From Drosophila pseudoobscura (Eukaryota; Arthropoda; Insecta; Diptera; Drosophilidae): 64,000 bases of DNA. Below are positions 25,001 through 37,584 of this stretch, piece after piece. The notes beneath the pieces are model-generated. The model was given only the letters and a program-made list of their open reading frames with translations, had not been told where the DNA came from and did not search any database. Every line of letters starts with the position of its first letter. Within the stretch, counting starts at the first letter, position 1. Both the position numbers and the translations under genes were made by a program. Where the stretch lies: assembly GCF_009870125.1 (NCBI RefSeq), contig NC_046679.1, positions 11,036,001 to 11,100,000 on the forward strand. Reading direction: 5' to 3'.

Positions 25001-26644
25001 TACGCATTTCTGTTTGTTTTCACGGAAGTGCTGAGAGATTTTCCCATAATTAGAGCCGCTGTCGCAGTTTACCCCGATTTGCCGGGCGAATTTTCTCAGC
25101 TACTAAAACCTAATGCCACCGGTAATGGCTCCAGTAATTTGTGCCCCCCATCCCCATCCCAGATGGTGTGTGATACCCGCACTGGAGTACAACTTAATTT
25201 CAATTAAATGGTTTTCCAGGTCTTTTACTTTCGCCGCAGCGCTTTCAAAGGTCTACCCATTAATAACACCCAAGACCCACGGCCCACGGCAGAGGGCTAA
25301 GGAACTGAACTAGATTTGGGGCTTCTCGGACGAGCGTCTTTTAGGTTTCTTTATCGCGACACATGCGTTGCATTGTCACACATTTGGAAATGAAAATAAA
25401 TAGCTTTTAACTAAGTTTTCGGATCTGGCTGTGCGATCTGCATCTCATGCATATGCAAGAGGTTTTTCCCGGCTACTTTACGAACTGTGAGAGACAATCG
25501 AGCGAGCGGCCTGGACCAGTTCTTCCAATCGGTCGGCATCATTAGCAGCGGAATTGATAGCTTGATTATTCAAATGATTAACAAACGATCAGCTTGGACA
25601 CAGCGGAGTTCGTTGAGATCGTTTGGGGATCGTTGGGGAGAGCGAGATTGATGGCGCACTTCAGTTTAGGAGGGCTCGCAGGTCATCCTCAGTCCCCAGC
25701 TCCAGCCTCAGCTCCAGCTCCAGCTCGGGAGTGAAAAATGTATGCGCCGATGGCGATGCTGGCTACCTTTGAACTCCGCCGCAAACGGTAGCGGGAGCAG
25801 CTCGCTCCGGCCGTTCCGGCTGGGAATTTATGAAAATGATTGCTTCGAAAATTAATAAATATCGAAATAATTTCGGTAGATTTCATATGCAAATTGGCGC
25901 CGTGCACAAATCTGCAAAGCTTTAGACACTTGAAGCCGGGTTTCGGTTCCAGCTTCGGTCCGACTCGTTTTCGATTGTGGCATGTGATTAAATTAATAAT
26001 TAATTTGTTTTAATTTATGAATAACGGTTGTAAATAATCATTAATAAAAATTAAAAAAGATTTCTTTTATTTTAAGGCACCGAATCCGAATCCGACTGCG
26101 GGCTCGGATTCTGATTCGGATTCCAGCTCAAACGGAGACGGAGATCCAACAAAATACGTAGCAACATCATTAAGATCAGTGGAGGCAGAATATTCAAATT
26201 CAAATTCAAAATCTCAGAGTCTCAATTCCGAATTGAACTCACCGACAAAAGCCGGCCGAATGGTAGCTCTCGTTCCGACTCGATCATTGTTTGCTTAAAT
26301 ATGTTCAAATTTATTGACAACAATTTGTGGTCTTTTGTGCTTCTCTTTTTGCTGAAATTATTAATTGGAGTAAAACAAATTTGGCCTTTCAGCGCTAATT
26401 GGGCTGGGTATTTGAATACCCAGATCGGAGAAATTTGAAATGCTCTTTGGCCAACAGATTGGTGGCTCTGAAAAGAGCCGTTTGGGTGTGTGTGTGTCCT
26501 ATCGATGTGATGATGAGCTCTGGCTCAGTGCTGAGCGTGGTCCAGGTCCGGGTTTTGGCGTATTCGCTGGCCAACAGGTGACCTTGGTCCTGGCTGAGTT
26601 ACTCTCTCAGTTGTTGGCTGGCCTTACACTTTGCCTTTGCCCTC
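19076..26644. other. lbl-lbe intergenic region
   Basis: I recognise no gene here. The left part (19,640-19,960) and the centre (22,640-23,310) are AT-rich. The remainder holds degenerate hexamer repeats (about 21,160-21,200, 21,700-21,770 and 24,885-24,930), GA/CT tracts and a tandem pair of Tinman-type sites at 20,173-20,186. Both ladybird genes point left, so this interval contains upstream DNA of lbl and downstream DNA of lbe and is a natural place for shared enhancers. The longest open frames (for example 23,809-24,225 on the minus strand) are made of low-complexity sequence and have no recognisable domain. Confidence 0.6.
20173..20186. promoter_or_regulatory. Tandem Tinman/NK2-type sites
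   Basis: Two perfect CACTTGA heptamers (the reverse complement of TCAAGTG, the Tinman/NK-2 consensus) abut head to tail without a spacer, reading CACTTGACACTTGA. They lie about 1.7 kb upstream of the lbl ATG. ladybird genes act in the cardiac mesoderm downstream of tinman, so a Tin-responsive element fits the locus. Occupancy is inferred. Confidence 0.35.
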
Positions 26645-26650
26645 TTTATT
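26645..26650 (-). terminator. lbe: Candidate lbe polyadenylation signal
   Basis: TTTATT on the plus strand reads AATAAA on the gene strand, about 195 bases past the lbe stop codon. It is the first canonical hexamer I see downstream of the stop. Use of this site is inferred. Confidence 0.4.
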
Positions 26651-26844
26651 GGCCTCGGAAGAACTTCAGGATGTCCTTGTGCTTCCCGGGGCCTAAGCCC
26701 AGTGCTGGGTCGGGAAATTCTGCTTGCGCCCCGACTCCCTCGCACTCGACTCAAAATTAAACAAAATACTCGACTCCTCGTTGCTCACTTTCTGTACCAT
26801 TTATCAGGTTGCATATGCGGTTCTATGCGCACCAGGCCGCGCCT

Positions 26845-27284
26845 TCATTTGGGTGGTGCACCGCCCAGCGACGAGGCAGCCGATCCGGGGACTTGAACCG
26901 TCACCATTCCCGCGGCGGCGGCAGCAGCCGCCAGTCCAACCATATCCGCCTCATGCATGGGCTTCTTCTTGAGGATGCTCAGATCGTTGACGTTCTCCAG
27001 GAAGGACTTGTGTGCGGAGAAGACCTTAACGCTGTCAAAGTCCTTTTTCAGCTCCTCGATGTCGCGCTTCTGCTTGGCGCGCCGGTTCTGGAACCAGGTG
27101 ATCACCTGGGCATTGGACAGCCCCAGCGAGGCGGCGATCTCATCCCGGTCGGCGGGCGACAGATACTTCTGGTAGAGGAAGCGCTTCTCCAGCTCGAAGA
27201 TCTGGTGGTTGGTGAAGGCGGTGCGGGACTTGCGTTTCTTCTTCGGCTGCGGCCTGTTCGAGAATATGTCCAAATGGGACTTGT
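26845..27284 (-). CDS. lbe: ladybird early, exon 2 (homeodomain and C-terminus)
   Basis: This exon completes lbe, encoding residues 366-511 and a TGA stop. It begins after a strong acceptor (pyrimidine tract, TTGCAG) with the two bases that finish codon 366 (Asp), matching the phase-1 donor of exon 1. A basic run PKKKRKSR leads into the homeodomain at residues 382-441. Seen there are R5 (R386), F8 (F389), L16 (L397), F20 (F401), W48 (W429), F49, Q50, N51 (N432) and R53 (R434). Helix 3 reads [15 protein letters not shown], with Thr at position 47, as in ladybird/Lbx proteins. After it come a conserved stretch [20 protein letters not shown], a poly-Ala run (119-125 of the exon) and a short tail. 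The protein binds DNA as a sequence-specific regulator. An in-frame extension into the intron exists on paper but the splice join is clear. Confidence 0.95.
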
Positions 27285-29842
27285 CTGCAATTGACAAAGA
27301 GAGAGAAAGATGGTTAGAGTTGGTTGTGGCTAAGACTGAACGGTTGGCATTTGCCAAACCGGTTGCTCTTGCTAACAAGCGGCTTTTGCCTTGAGTTTTA
27401 ATTGCCGGACGGGACGGGCGGGACGGGAAGGGGCAGCGTTAATTTAAATGCCAAACGATTGATACATTTTAATAATGCAATTGCCATTCCCATTCCTATT
27501 CCGATTCCGATTGCGCTTTCCCAGGCACCTCTCCGAGCTGCCCAGTTCCCGGTTGCCAGTGGCCGGAGTGTATAATTTCGAGTTGATTGATTGCGCGAGT
27601 TGTGGGCGTTCATTGAGTGAGCGGATCTAATGACTCGCCGGTCTTATGCAATCTTTGGAGCGCTCATTTGTCTCGTTTGCCGTGTGATTTATAATAATTA
27701 TTGACACCTACAAATCAGTTTTAAGTGGTACAGTACCACTAGCCGGGCTTGATTAATGAGCCACTAGCCTGTACTTACAATGCACTGCCTTATCTGATCG
27801 AGGCTTGCATAACATTTCCTGGTACAGAGACAAAGTCTCCAGGAGCGGCCCCAATCAAAGCCCCGCATCGACGTCGCACGAGGCGAACATCAGCATAAAT
27901 ATTTATTTATTGAATATTGGCCAACCGGTTCGACATCCGATAGTTTCACACCCATTCCGATTGCTTGTCAAACAAACTAGATCAACATTAAAAACTAATT
28001 AAATGCCCGCCAGCGCCAGCGCCGGTCAGACTCGAATGAATACCACATGAATACACGGTATGAGTGTCTGGCTATTCGAAATGCAAACGCATACATAATT
28101 TGGCCATTCGTTATCTTGAGCGCGTTTTGTAACCCAAAACCCATTAGGCACTTGACTGCCTGCAGGGCTCTCTCCTCCACTCTCTCTGGATCTTTCTCTT
28201 TCTTTTTCCCTGTATTTGTTTTTTATCAGAGACTCATTAAGTAATTTCCATGACTTATCTTTGCAGCTAGGGAAAAGTCGAAGTCGAAAGAGAAATGAGC
28301 AGGCCACTTGGGTATCCTGTCCCTCTCAGGTGTCCACTTACAGGGCTCACTCGTAAATCGTTCCCTTAGTTAAGGGGAGGTTTGTTTTGGTCACATTTGT
28401 CAGGGTTCCGTGCCCAATATGTTCGGGCTGGAAATCCGATCGGTTTCCTTGGAACCTACGGCAACAGTTGGCCTCTGGGATTTTATGGATTCATTTGGCG
28501 CTAGTACTGGGAATTCCAGTTGGTCTATGGTTAGACCCATGGCGACAAGTTGTCTGGTCAGGTCAAGGGTCATTAAATTTTGATTCAGAGAGAAGCTGGA
28601 TGAACTATCTTTAGAGAGTGCCAAAGATATTAATGTGCACTGCCCATATTTATGGGATTTCCGCTGCAACTGCAGCGCATCTGCCCCTCGATTAGACCCG
28701 GACAACCTACTCCTCCTCTTATTCCTCCTCTTTCTGCGGTGCTGACTGACTAACGACGACGCAAAGCTGCATATCGTTGCTGCTTCGTTGATCGTAAATA
28801 TTTCGTCTTTGGGTTATACAATATACAATATTTGATAAACAGTAATATTTGTATATTGTCCACTTAAGCACTGCCTTATACAACAGCCGGGTGTCTCCGC
28901 TAATCGCTCTTTTTGTATTTTAAAACATGTTTACGACCGAGGCTCCAGCTGGGGCCAGAGTTTGTCGGCCATTAGTTTTGAGTAGCAACAAATGGAAACG
29001 GCATGTTAATTGTTCGATGAGGAATAGCAACAAAATACTCGAACCCGGCAAGACTCGATTAGGTAATGCACACGGGCGCACGGGCACACGGGCAGACTTG
29101 GGCCAACCCCCTCCTCCTGGAAAATTGTTGCTAATCGCTGCAGAATCGACACGAATACACAAATTTACTTACGAGTACTAATGCGAACTGTTGGAACTAT
29201 TAAACAGTAATTGCCATGAAATCACTGCCTCGCCAGAGGGTGCACAGGGGGTGGAGGCAGTACTAAAACGCCCACTAAATGCACTCGGATGAGTGTCAAA
29301 CTTGAACTGTGACTTAATCTGCTGCCTTTCCACAGCACAGGGCAGTAAATATGTTCGATTGTGCCAGAAAGTTCAGTTTCACTGAAATAATCTACATATA
29401 TCTTTGACTTGTTCCATTTTCCCCCAGCAATTTGTTTCTGTCTGTGGCGCATGCTGCCAATTAATTAAAAGCCCAAAAATCGAATCGGTTAGGGAATTTA
29501 CATATCAAAAGACCCCACTCTGATCGATTGACTGGAGCAGCTCGTCGGGCGGCAGGGGGAAAGGCGATCTGAACTGATCTGTTGGCCGTTTATTTCAATT
29601 AAACGAAATACGAACACGAATTTGCTGCTTGATAAATGGCAAACATCATCCAGTAATAAGCCAAATATGTACATATTCAGCTTCAGCCCCTGGAATTTCG
29701 ATATTTCCATTCGAGAACTAATTGAAGGCTTTTATTCTAATTAAGAATCGCATAAATTCATTTCGCAAATTGAGACATTTGTCAATCGCAGCGGACAGAC
29801 AGACAGATGTGGATGAGAGATGGTTTTGGGAGGGAAACCTAC
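27285..29842 (-). other. lbe: lbe intron
   Basis: This 2.56-kb intron runs from GTAGGT (after 29,843) to TTGCAG (before 27,284). It interrupts the gene at the same protein position and phase as the lbl donor, just after the conserved DALFQ(M/L)(S/T)TK block. I see no exon inside it. It contains one CACTTGA Tinman-type heptamer at 28,149-28,155 and an AT-rich stretch around 28,800-28,860. Confidence 0.85.
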
Positions 29843-30938
29843 CTTGAGATTCGTCGAAATCCTTGGTGGTCATCTGGAACAGGGCATCCAGGGGCGTGCC
29901 ATTGGCCTTGGCCTTGGCAGCGGCAGCAGCGACTGCGGCCGCGTTTCCTCCACTGGACGCACTGGGTCCACCGCTGCTCTGGGACGGACTGGAGGCACTC
30001 GCCGATCCGGCCGAGTGGTGTCGCTCTCGTTCAGCCGTCACCTGGGCTGACGACTGCGGGCTGTGGCTGCGGCGGGCAGCAGCGGCGGCGGCGGCAGCGG
30101 CCGAGTCCCGGGAAATCTCCGGAGAACAGCAATCGCTGGCCGCGGAGCTGGAGCGGTCCGAGCCGCTCTCCGAGGGAATGATGTCCATGCCCATGTGGCG
30201 CAGCAGCTGGGCCTGGGCGTTGAAGTGCTCCTGCAGCTGTCGGTGGTAGTCCAGGGCCAGGCGCTGCTCGTAGTGGAGCAGGGCTGAGGGGATGAAGGGG
30301 CGCACGGGCATGGGGCCAAGCAGGTGATCCCAGGGGCGGACAATCTGGCCTCCGGGCAGGAGCATGGCGGCCGCCGCGTGATGTGCCTCCAAGGGCTCGG
30401 TGCGGGGTTGGAGGAGACCAGCGGTTGCCCTATTGGCGGGTGGGGCCAGCAGTGTGGCAGCCGGCGGTGGCGACACCGAGTCCGAGCGCTGTTTTTGCGA
30501 GTGCCCCAAAATGTCGGCAATGGAAAAGCTCTTGACGCCCTCAATGGCCGCCTTGGTGGTTGTCTGTGGCTGGGAGTCGGCGGCGGTGGGTGCCGGAGCC
30601 AGGGCTGGTGGACTGGGCGTGTGTTCCCGCGGCTCCGACGAGGAGGAGGACATGCGCAAGCGCTTTAGCGGCTGAAAGTAGTCCTCCGGCAGACTGCCGA
30701 CGGCCCCGCGGGTGAGTCCGGCGGCAGCAGCGGCTGCGGCGGCCGCATGATGCTGCATCAGGAACTGCTGCTGCTGGAGCAAGTCGATGGTGCTGGCACG
30801 CGGATGGTGCAGCTGGTGGGCATGCGGATGAGGCTGGTGCTGGTGCTGGAGCTGCGTGGGCAGCGGGCTGGGAGCTCCTCCGACGGAGATCTCCGATTCG
30901 GCGGGGCTGGCCGGACGCATGGTAGGAGGACAGAGCAT
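29843..30938 (-). CDS. lbe: ladybird early, exon 1
   Basis: This is the N-terminal 365 codons plus one base of lbe. The start is fixed: a TAA stands immediately before the ATG in frame. Order of parts: MRPASPAESEISVGG (7-21), His/Gln-rich run (31-46), poly-Ala (65-73), LKRLRMSSSSSEP (91-103), eh1-type Groucho-binding motif FSIADILG (138-145), RPFIPSALLHYEQRLALDYH (213-232), QLQEHFNAQAQLLRHMGMDI (234-253), CCSPE (270-274), poly-Ala runs (280-288 and 333-341), and TPLDALFQMTTKDFDESQ up to the donor (CAAG, then GTAGGT). With exon 2 the protein is 511 aa, slightly longer than the roughly 480 aa I recall for D. melanogaster lbe, largely through homopolymer runs. The eh1 motif suggests repressor activity through Groucho; that is family knowledge, not shown here. 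Confidence 0.95.
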
Positions 30939-31760
30939 TTAAGCTTCGGTCTGGCGGGTATTACTTGTCACTTTGGTATCGCTCAAAGCACTAAACTGTG
31001 TCTCCTTCTTGCAGGTGCCAGAAGCGACGTTGCACTGATTCGATTGCTTCACTTTGCGTTTGGTTTCTTAATAAATTCGTGTACTCATCTGACGAACACG
31101 GCCGTATCTGTATCTCTCAAGTCTCTGAGTGTCAGGCGGTAAGCGATAGACGATTAACGAGGGAACGACGACGACGCTGATCCAATAGGAGGACCTCTCA
31201 ACTCGACGTTCGAAATAGATTTGAAGATTGGTTCGCTAACTAGACACGTCGATATTTCTTCAGTTCTTTTGCTGCCCGCCGTCGCGTCGCTCTCCGCTCC
31301 GCTCCGCACTAACACGCGCTCTCTCTCTCTGTGTCTCTGTCTCTCTCGCTGTGTGTGTCTGTCCCTCTCTGTTACTCAGAGTCTGCTTAACATCTCTGGC
31401 TCTCTCGTCTCCTCGTCGCTTCGTTTCGTGTCTCGTTTGTCGGTGGTTAAACAACCCAGCCCGGCTCGGCAATCAAATCATAACTGCACAACAAGCGGCA
31501 GCGTCGACGTCGTTTCTCTCTCTCTCCTTCTCTGTCTTTCTGTCTCTGGGAGAGAACCAGTTTACCGTCTCGCTTGTGGGTTAGACAGAGTCGGGTAGAA
31601 TGATTCGCTATCTCCCTCTGGCCGGCCTGTTCACCACCAATCGGCTACAGCAACAAAAAAATAGCAATGGTGGCGTATACGTAACGGTAATTATGGCGTT
31701 CATCATGCGGCTGGCGTGCAAGCGAGACGGCAATAGCGACGCTCCTCAGCTTGTAACGAG
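30939..31760 (-). promoter_or_regulatory. lbe: lbe 5' UTR and GAGA/PHO-rich promoter
   Basis: Upstream of the lbe ATG are dense CT tracts on the plus strand (GAGAG on the gene strand), strongest at 31,315-31,375 and 31,515-31,550. On the gene strand, TCATTC near 31,600 fits the Inr consensus TCAKTY, but I could not confirm a well-spaced DPE. CGCCATAAT on the minus strand (about 31,690-31,698) matches the PHO/YY1 consensus. GAGA clusters plus PHO sites are the usual makeup of Polycomb response elements and paused developmental promoters. The exact start site is unknown. Confidence 0.5.
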
Positions 31761-33017
31761 ACTGTATTTAGTATTTTAGTCGCTGCAAAGTTTTCACAAT
31801 CAACTCCAAGCCCCAGCGACTGAGACCGTGGCAGAGGCAGAGAGCTCCCCTGCCCCAAACTTCATCATTCCCCCAACCCCCCCGCTTAAGCATAATGACG
31901 ATGACCCGCACCCAGACCCGCAACAGAACCGTGCCGTGCCCCTAGAGGCAGCCCGCGTTTAATTGTCAAGCGTTTGCAATTAATTTGCTGCAAGAAAAAC
32001 GAACCATTAATTTTGGTAGAAAGACAAAACCACCGAAAAAAGAGAAACAATATCGTGAGTAGGGAAAGTAATAAAAAATGTGCATAAATTTGAAGACATT
32101 TGGAAATTAATTTGGATCCGAGTCGGACAGCGAAGCCAGTCAGTCTCGGATGGATGGATATGGATGGAGTTACTGTGGATATTGGTTAAATGCAGCCTTA
32201 CTTAATTGATACAAATTGCTTCGATTTTGTTTTCAGTTAGTGCGATAATGAAATTATAATAGTTGTATTATTGGTGGAAATTGTATTTGTTCAGGGAAAT
32301 AAATGGTATTACTTCAGAGCCGACGGCTTTTCGTGCTGTTACCTTTTTAGATTTGTACATTCCAATGCGAAAGTTTATCCATTCAAAGGTGAATTGAGAG
32401 ACCCTCGTCTCTCGGGAAATATAGTTATTAATATATGTGTGTACATGGCCTGAAGGTCTAGCTGGCTATAACCATTAATTGTACCGTATGACTCATTTTA
32501 GGCTACAATTTGGTGGACAGCGTGCTTATCCTTATCCTTATCACTATTATTTATTATATTAGGAGGAGTAAACTTGCAATTTTTGGTCAAATATTATAGA
32601 ACTATCTCGTATTTCTGACGACACCTACTATTCTAACAATTTTTGATTGATTTTATCAGCCAAAGAAGAAAGTGATAAAGAATACCACGTTTAAACGTGT
32701 CCCTTAGTACCCATTTACAAATTATTTATAGATTTTTCTTCCATTGAATAATCCAAAATAAAAGAAAAATATTGTCTGAAGAGCTACTCGAAGATTCAAC
32801 CAAATTTAAACATCCTTTTTGTTTTCTAGTACCACTCAGATTCGTTTCGCAGGACATCCTGCAGCAGTTGAGTTTAAGCCAATTTGCAATTGTCCACACA
32901 TTTTAGCCAACTTGAAATGCTGACACGTACAGGCCCAACAAACATCTCCAAATCCTTTTAATTGAAACAAATGTGATTTGTTGCAACAATCAGCCGAGAA
33001 CAAAGGCCCCAGCAGAA

Positions 33018-33020
33018 GCA

Positions 33021-33051
<31 letters not shown>
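33018..33051. repeat. (CAG)n microsatellite
   Basis: About eleven CAG units, one CAA-interrupted, followed by GGGGCA units. Non-coding. Confidence 0.9.
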
Positions 33052-35837
33052 GGGCAGGGGCAGAGGCAGAGACGGCAGCACAAAAGGCGTCAAGGCGTCT
33101 GAAGACAAAGGGCAAAGGTCTATTAACGAAAAAAGAAAACTAAAATCGAAGCCAATTGCCGTCGCAGCAGGATGCTAAACGAGAAAGGAATCGACGGCGG
33201 CGACCACCGCAGGCTCAGCGCTCGACTTTAGCCACAGTGGGTCCATGGATGGGATCGCACCGGACCGACCCGGGTGCTGTTCCGTGTCCCAAACTGCCGG
33301 ATCCCCGGCAGCGGGCAGCTACCTGGCTATTGATAAGGACTAATCACACAAATATTTGAGCATTCGGTTTGTGATTGAGTTTCGCCGCAGTGCAGCGGAA
33401 TAGAGCGGCGCGTTTGATTCCCAGTTTAGCGCTTCTGTATTTTTTATAATTCTAATTTCTTCTGTATATCTCGCTCTTTGTTCTCGGCGGCTATTAGTGT
33501 ATCTATTAGATACACACGCATGCTGCGTGGGAAAAGCCGCGGTGTTAATTATGCCCCGTCGACCAGGTCCTTGAGTCGAAGAATCCTTCAAAGGGAAAGT
33601 CAATTTACACCTGTGCCCCCTCAGCCCCAGGGGCTCGCCTCGGCCTCGGCCTCGGTCCCTATGCTGTGTGTGTGGCTTCATTCACACGCTGATAAACTGG
33701 GGCCCCTCTATCATCGGTGAAAGTGCAAGGAAAGGGTTCATTAATATTCAAATGCCGGGCGACGACGATTTCATTGATTTATCGGGGCAGCTGGTGGACA
33801 ACAGCGGCGGTGCAGCTGATACTCCCGGAAATGCTAAATTTTCTGTAATTTAGATGGTCGCTCCTATCGTCAGATACCGCCTAAATAATCGCTCCAAAGC
33901 CATTTTATCTTGAGTTTGTATTAAGCGCCGACTAAGCCACTCGGGAAGCCACGATCCCGCCCACATTTCAATTTGTTGTGCACTAGAGATGTGTGAGATG
34001 CATAATACGATTGTTACCGATAGTTTCAAATCACTTACGGAGTTTTAAAGAATCTTTGAAGAAGTTTAAGCAACTATAACAATGTAGAGCACTCTATGAA
34101 TCGACTGTTTCACAGCTCCCGTATAAACTGTTGATATCTTTAGAAATGTACGGAAATTATATCGAAAAATAGAAAAATACATCTTTAAACTATATACATC
34201 CATATGGGATGGGATATATTGTTCAAAATTTCTTCACTACCTCTCCAAAAGTTTGGTTTATGGTGAGAATATTTTGACACGATTTTCGTCGATGTGTTCT
34301 GTTAGTTATTTTTACCTTCATCGTGTCGTGCCACCATCCATAGCAAACGCCCAAGTCTTTTAAACTATTCCCTTAGGCAGTGCAACCGGTGTCATAAAAC
34401 TTCCCGGCAACAAGAATAACTTGACTATAATTGTCAATTAGCAAGCTTTCAGCAGTTGCCCCGACCCGTAGTCACAGCTTCCATATATACCTATGTATCT
34501 GTTTGTGCATTTTCTGGCTGCTGTGATTTTCCAGCCGCAAGCAATTTGCATATGCCACGGATGGAGTCGCTTTCGGTTCACATTTACAGCTGGCGACCGA
34601 CCCACGCAGCATTGACACATGCCCGTCACTTCCACTTGATGTTGTGCGGCAAGGCTGATAGAAGCTTGTGGCGCAGATTGGAATGGATTGCCTGCCGCTT
34701 GGTAGCATATCGAAAATTGTATTACTACCGATAGCCAGACGATAATTATGGACTGACACGCCTTTTCGTTTCCCCGCTGGATTTGGGTGTGTTCGTCTGA
34801 CCCAAAATGGGTGGAATGCACGAGGAGATATCATAGTTTGATTGGAGCTTGCTTGCAAAGGAATTAGGAAAATATCACATGAACTGGGATATTGGAACTA
34901 ATTTCTGAATTTACACAGAACTTAAATGGAAACAGACTGTGTACCCAATATATTCGTAATATATGCTATGTTGAAGTAATTGAAAAAAATGATGGCATAT
35001 TATTTTATTCATGTAAATATAACCCCATCAACTGAATCAACTGGTATTTCGGTAACCAATTCAGCAAATGTTTGACAATATAGCTTAAATCAAGATTAAC
35101 CAAGTTTTAGTCATTAGTTCGGTGTTCAGTCCATTGTGTGAGATACATTTGTATCCCTGGCCAGAGAATCAAAGAGAAAGTCCTACGATATAAGCGTTTT
35201 GTGTCGAAAAATGGAAAAAATTCAGAAAAGAAAACTCATCAAAGAGGAAAGTAGTTAGGGCCAAAGACACAAAAGACACTTGAGCTGGGGCGACCATTAA
35301 ACATTGCCAATTTCACAGTAATCATCAGCATGGCCAAGAAAGCCCCCGGACGAACAAAAGGTGGCCCAGAGGAAAAAGTAGCAAAGCGAACTAAGCCGTT
35401 TAGGGGCCACCCACAAAGAGAGCGCTGCCGACCAGAGAGTCGGGTCGCACGGAGTCGAGTGGTGTCGCACAGTCAAAGACCAGGGCTCTCGGCCTGCTTT
35501 CGGGCCAAGCGTGCAAGGGCAAGGTAAGGCCTCTGCGGCTGCGGGGCACGCTAATCAAGCCGGCTAAAACCTAAAAGCTAAAAGCCAAAAACTAACAGCG
35601 AGCCAACAAATCAAACGCTCGATGGAAAGCACAAAAACGGAAAACAATGAACAAGCGCATGCTAATTAAAGCGATGCTCAAATTGAAATGTTTAACTTTT
35701 TCATCTTCGTTTCTATTTTCGGGTCTTGTGCTTTTCGTTGTCTACAGTTTTTGGGGTTTTTTTCTTTCGGTTTTCTTGCCCTGGTGAGTGGGCCAAGCGA
35801 ACCGCAGCAGAGCAGTTCCATCCGGGCCGAAAGCCAT

Positions 35838-36077
35838 ACACTGAGGAAAATGATTATTTATTTATTTTAGAATAGAAACTAGTACTAGTAACTGCAGGGT
35901 GCTGCAGGCTTTAATCGCATTGTGTTTTTAGATTTGTATTTTTTCAATCGATCGAATGAAATATTACCTGTAACTGGGATACCCTTGGAAACCCCTTCCA
36001 AACCACCTTCTGATTGCATTTCCTAGGCAGATAATGGTCTAAGAATCTCTCAGAGAACCCTTTAGTTCTTTCAGTGT
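35838..36077. repeat. AT-rich island with inverted CACTGA-type ends
   Basis: The left end reads TACACTGAGGAAAA and the right end, on the other strand, CTACACTGAAAGAAC, both next to TA. The 240-bp segment between is AT-rich. It may be a short MITE-like insertion. There is no coding content. Confidence 0.3.
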
Positions 36078-36373
36078 AGTATCGAGTCACCACACGTGAG
36101 TGACGTGCCACACGGCGTATGCGCACTCTCTGCCGCTGTGTCAACATGGGCCCCATGCTCCATCACACGTTCCGCTCCCCGGACTCCCCGAAAAGCCTGC
36201 GGCACTCTCGTATTTACATGGGATAGAGAACTGTTTGGATACTTTTTCGACTGAATGCCGCACACAAATATTTGTGCGTTGGCTTCTTAATTGAGTTAAT
36301 AGAGTTGGACGAGAGTGCGCGTGGCCGGCGTTGATTTTGACCGACGTGTGATAATTACAACGCTGCCCCAGCT

Positions 36374-36388
36374 GCGGCGGCTTTGATG
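36374..36388. promoter_or_regulatory. TCF HMG site abutting Helper-type motif
   Basis: GCGGCGG (36,374-36,380) runs straight into GCTTTGATG, which fits SSTTTGWWS. It lies upstream of lbe, about 1.2 kb from copy 2 of the duplicated element. Confidence 0.35.
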
Positions 36389-37584
36389 AGGCTGTCGATG
36401 CTGCTGCTGTTGCTGCCACTAAAGCTGAAGCTGCTGTCTGGTGGACGGTGGATGGTCCAAGGTGGCGGCGGCCCCTTTGTCTTTGACTCTTGCGTTGGCC
36501 GTGCTCAAACAAACGGTTCAGTGGTTCATTTGGACTGCACTTTTTTCGGGGGCTCGCTTGTTTAAATATTGAGACTTGTGTTTAACATAATTAATGCGAG
36601 TGGAAATTACAGTAGCTCTCTCGGGCTGCATCGGGACCACTACCACATCACCACTGGCCACTGACTCACTTCTCTGAGAAGAGGAAATTATGTTCTTTCT
36701 TCAGCAACTCCAATGTAATGAACATTTGCATGCAAAAAAGAAGTAATTATATGACCGCGGCTGGCCATTGAAGATGAGGCTATACTCTCGTAGGGTATAT
36801 ACCCTTCCTGAAGGAGTTGGAAGAGTCTTCTGTTGGGATTTGATTATGTCTCTGAAATCCCCTTTAATAACTGACGCTTGCTTACTTCTACCAGCAAGAG
36901 TATTCCTTGGCCATTGTCTGTTTTGCATTGCTGCCATTGTTGCTAAAAAGCCCTAAGAGACCTCCACAATTACAGCCGAAGACCGAAGGGAGGGCCTCGG
37001 AAAGAGCCGGCGCACGTATGAATATCAAATCAACTACATTGCAGTTAAAAAGCACATTTCAAACACCTTTGAGGTGCATTCGCTCGTTTGGTGGTCCACG
37101 ACGCCCCGAAGAGCATTAAGGGGAGAGCGGGCTGAGGGCCAGCAGTGGGGACCACATTGCTTGATTGCCGTGCGCCTCTCTCGAGATGACGTTGCATTTG
37201 CGATGCTGCCCGGCGATGAAGATCGGCTCAGAGCCAAAGTCGGGAGAGGTAGGCAGGAAGCGAGGAAAGGTTTTTTCATCTGGTTTTTGTTCTCCTCTTT
37301 TTTGCGAGCCCATATGTGGAAGCAGCGATTCCTGTGCCCCTCTAAGAGGAGACCAGAACCGAGCCGCCGAACTGGCTTCAGGTCTGGCCCCATCATGATG
37401 AGACGCGACGATGATGATGCTGAGCCCGAGATGCTGCGGCTGTGGCGCGTTCTGGTTTTCGTTGCACGAGGAAGCCGATGCAACAAAGAACTTGCAAGCT
37501 GGAATCTATTGCTTGCTCCACACCAAGCTGCCTCTCTCTGCGACTCTCTGGTGTCTGTGTCGGTGTCTGTTGTTGTGTGGAGCT

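Noticed and set aside
26809..27294. 161-codon plus-strand frame
   Set aside because: Antisense shadow of the lbe homeodomain exon.
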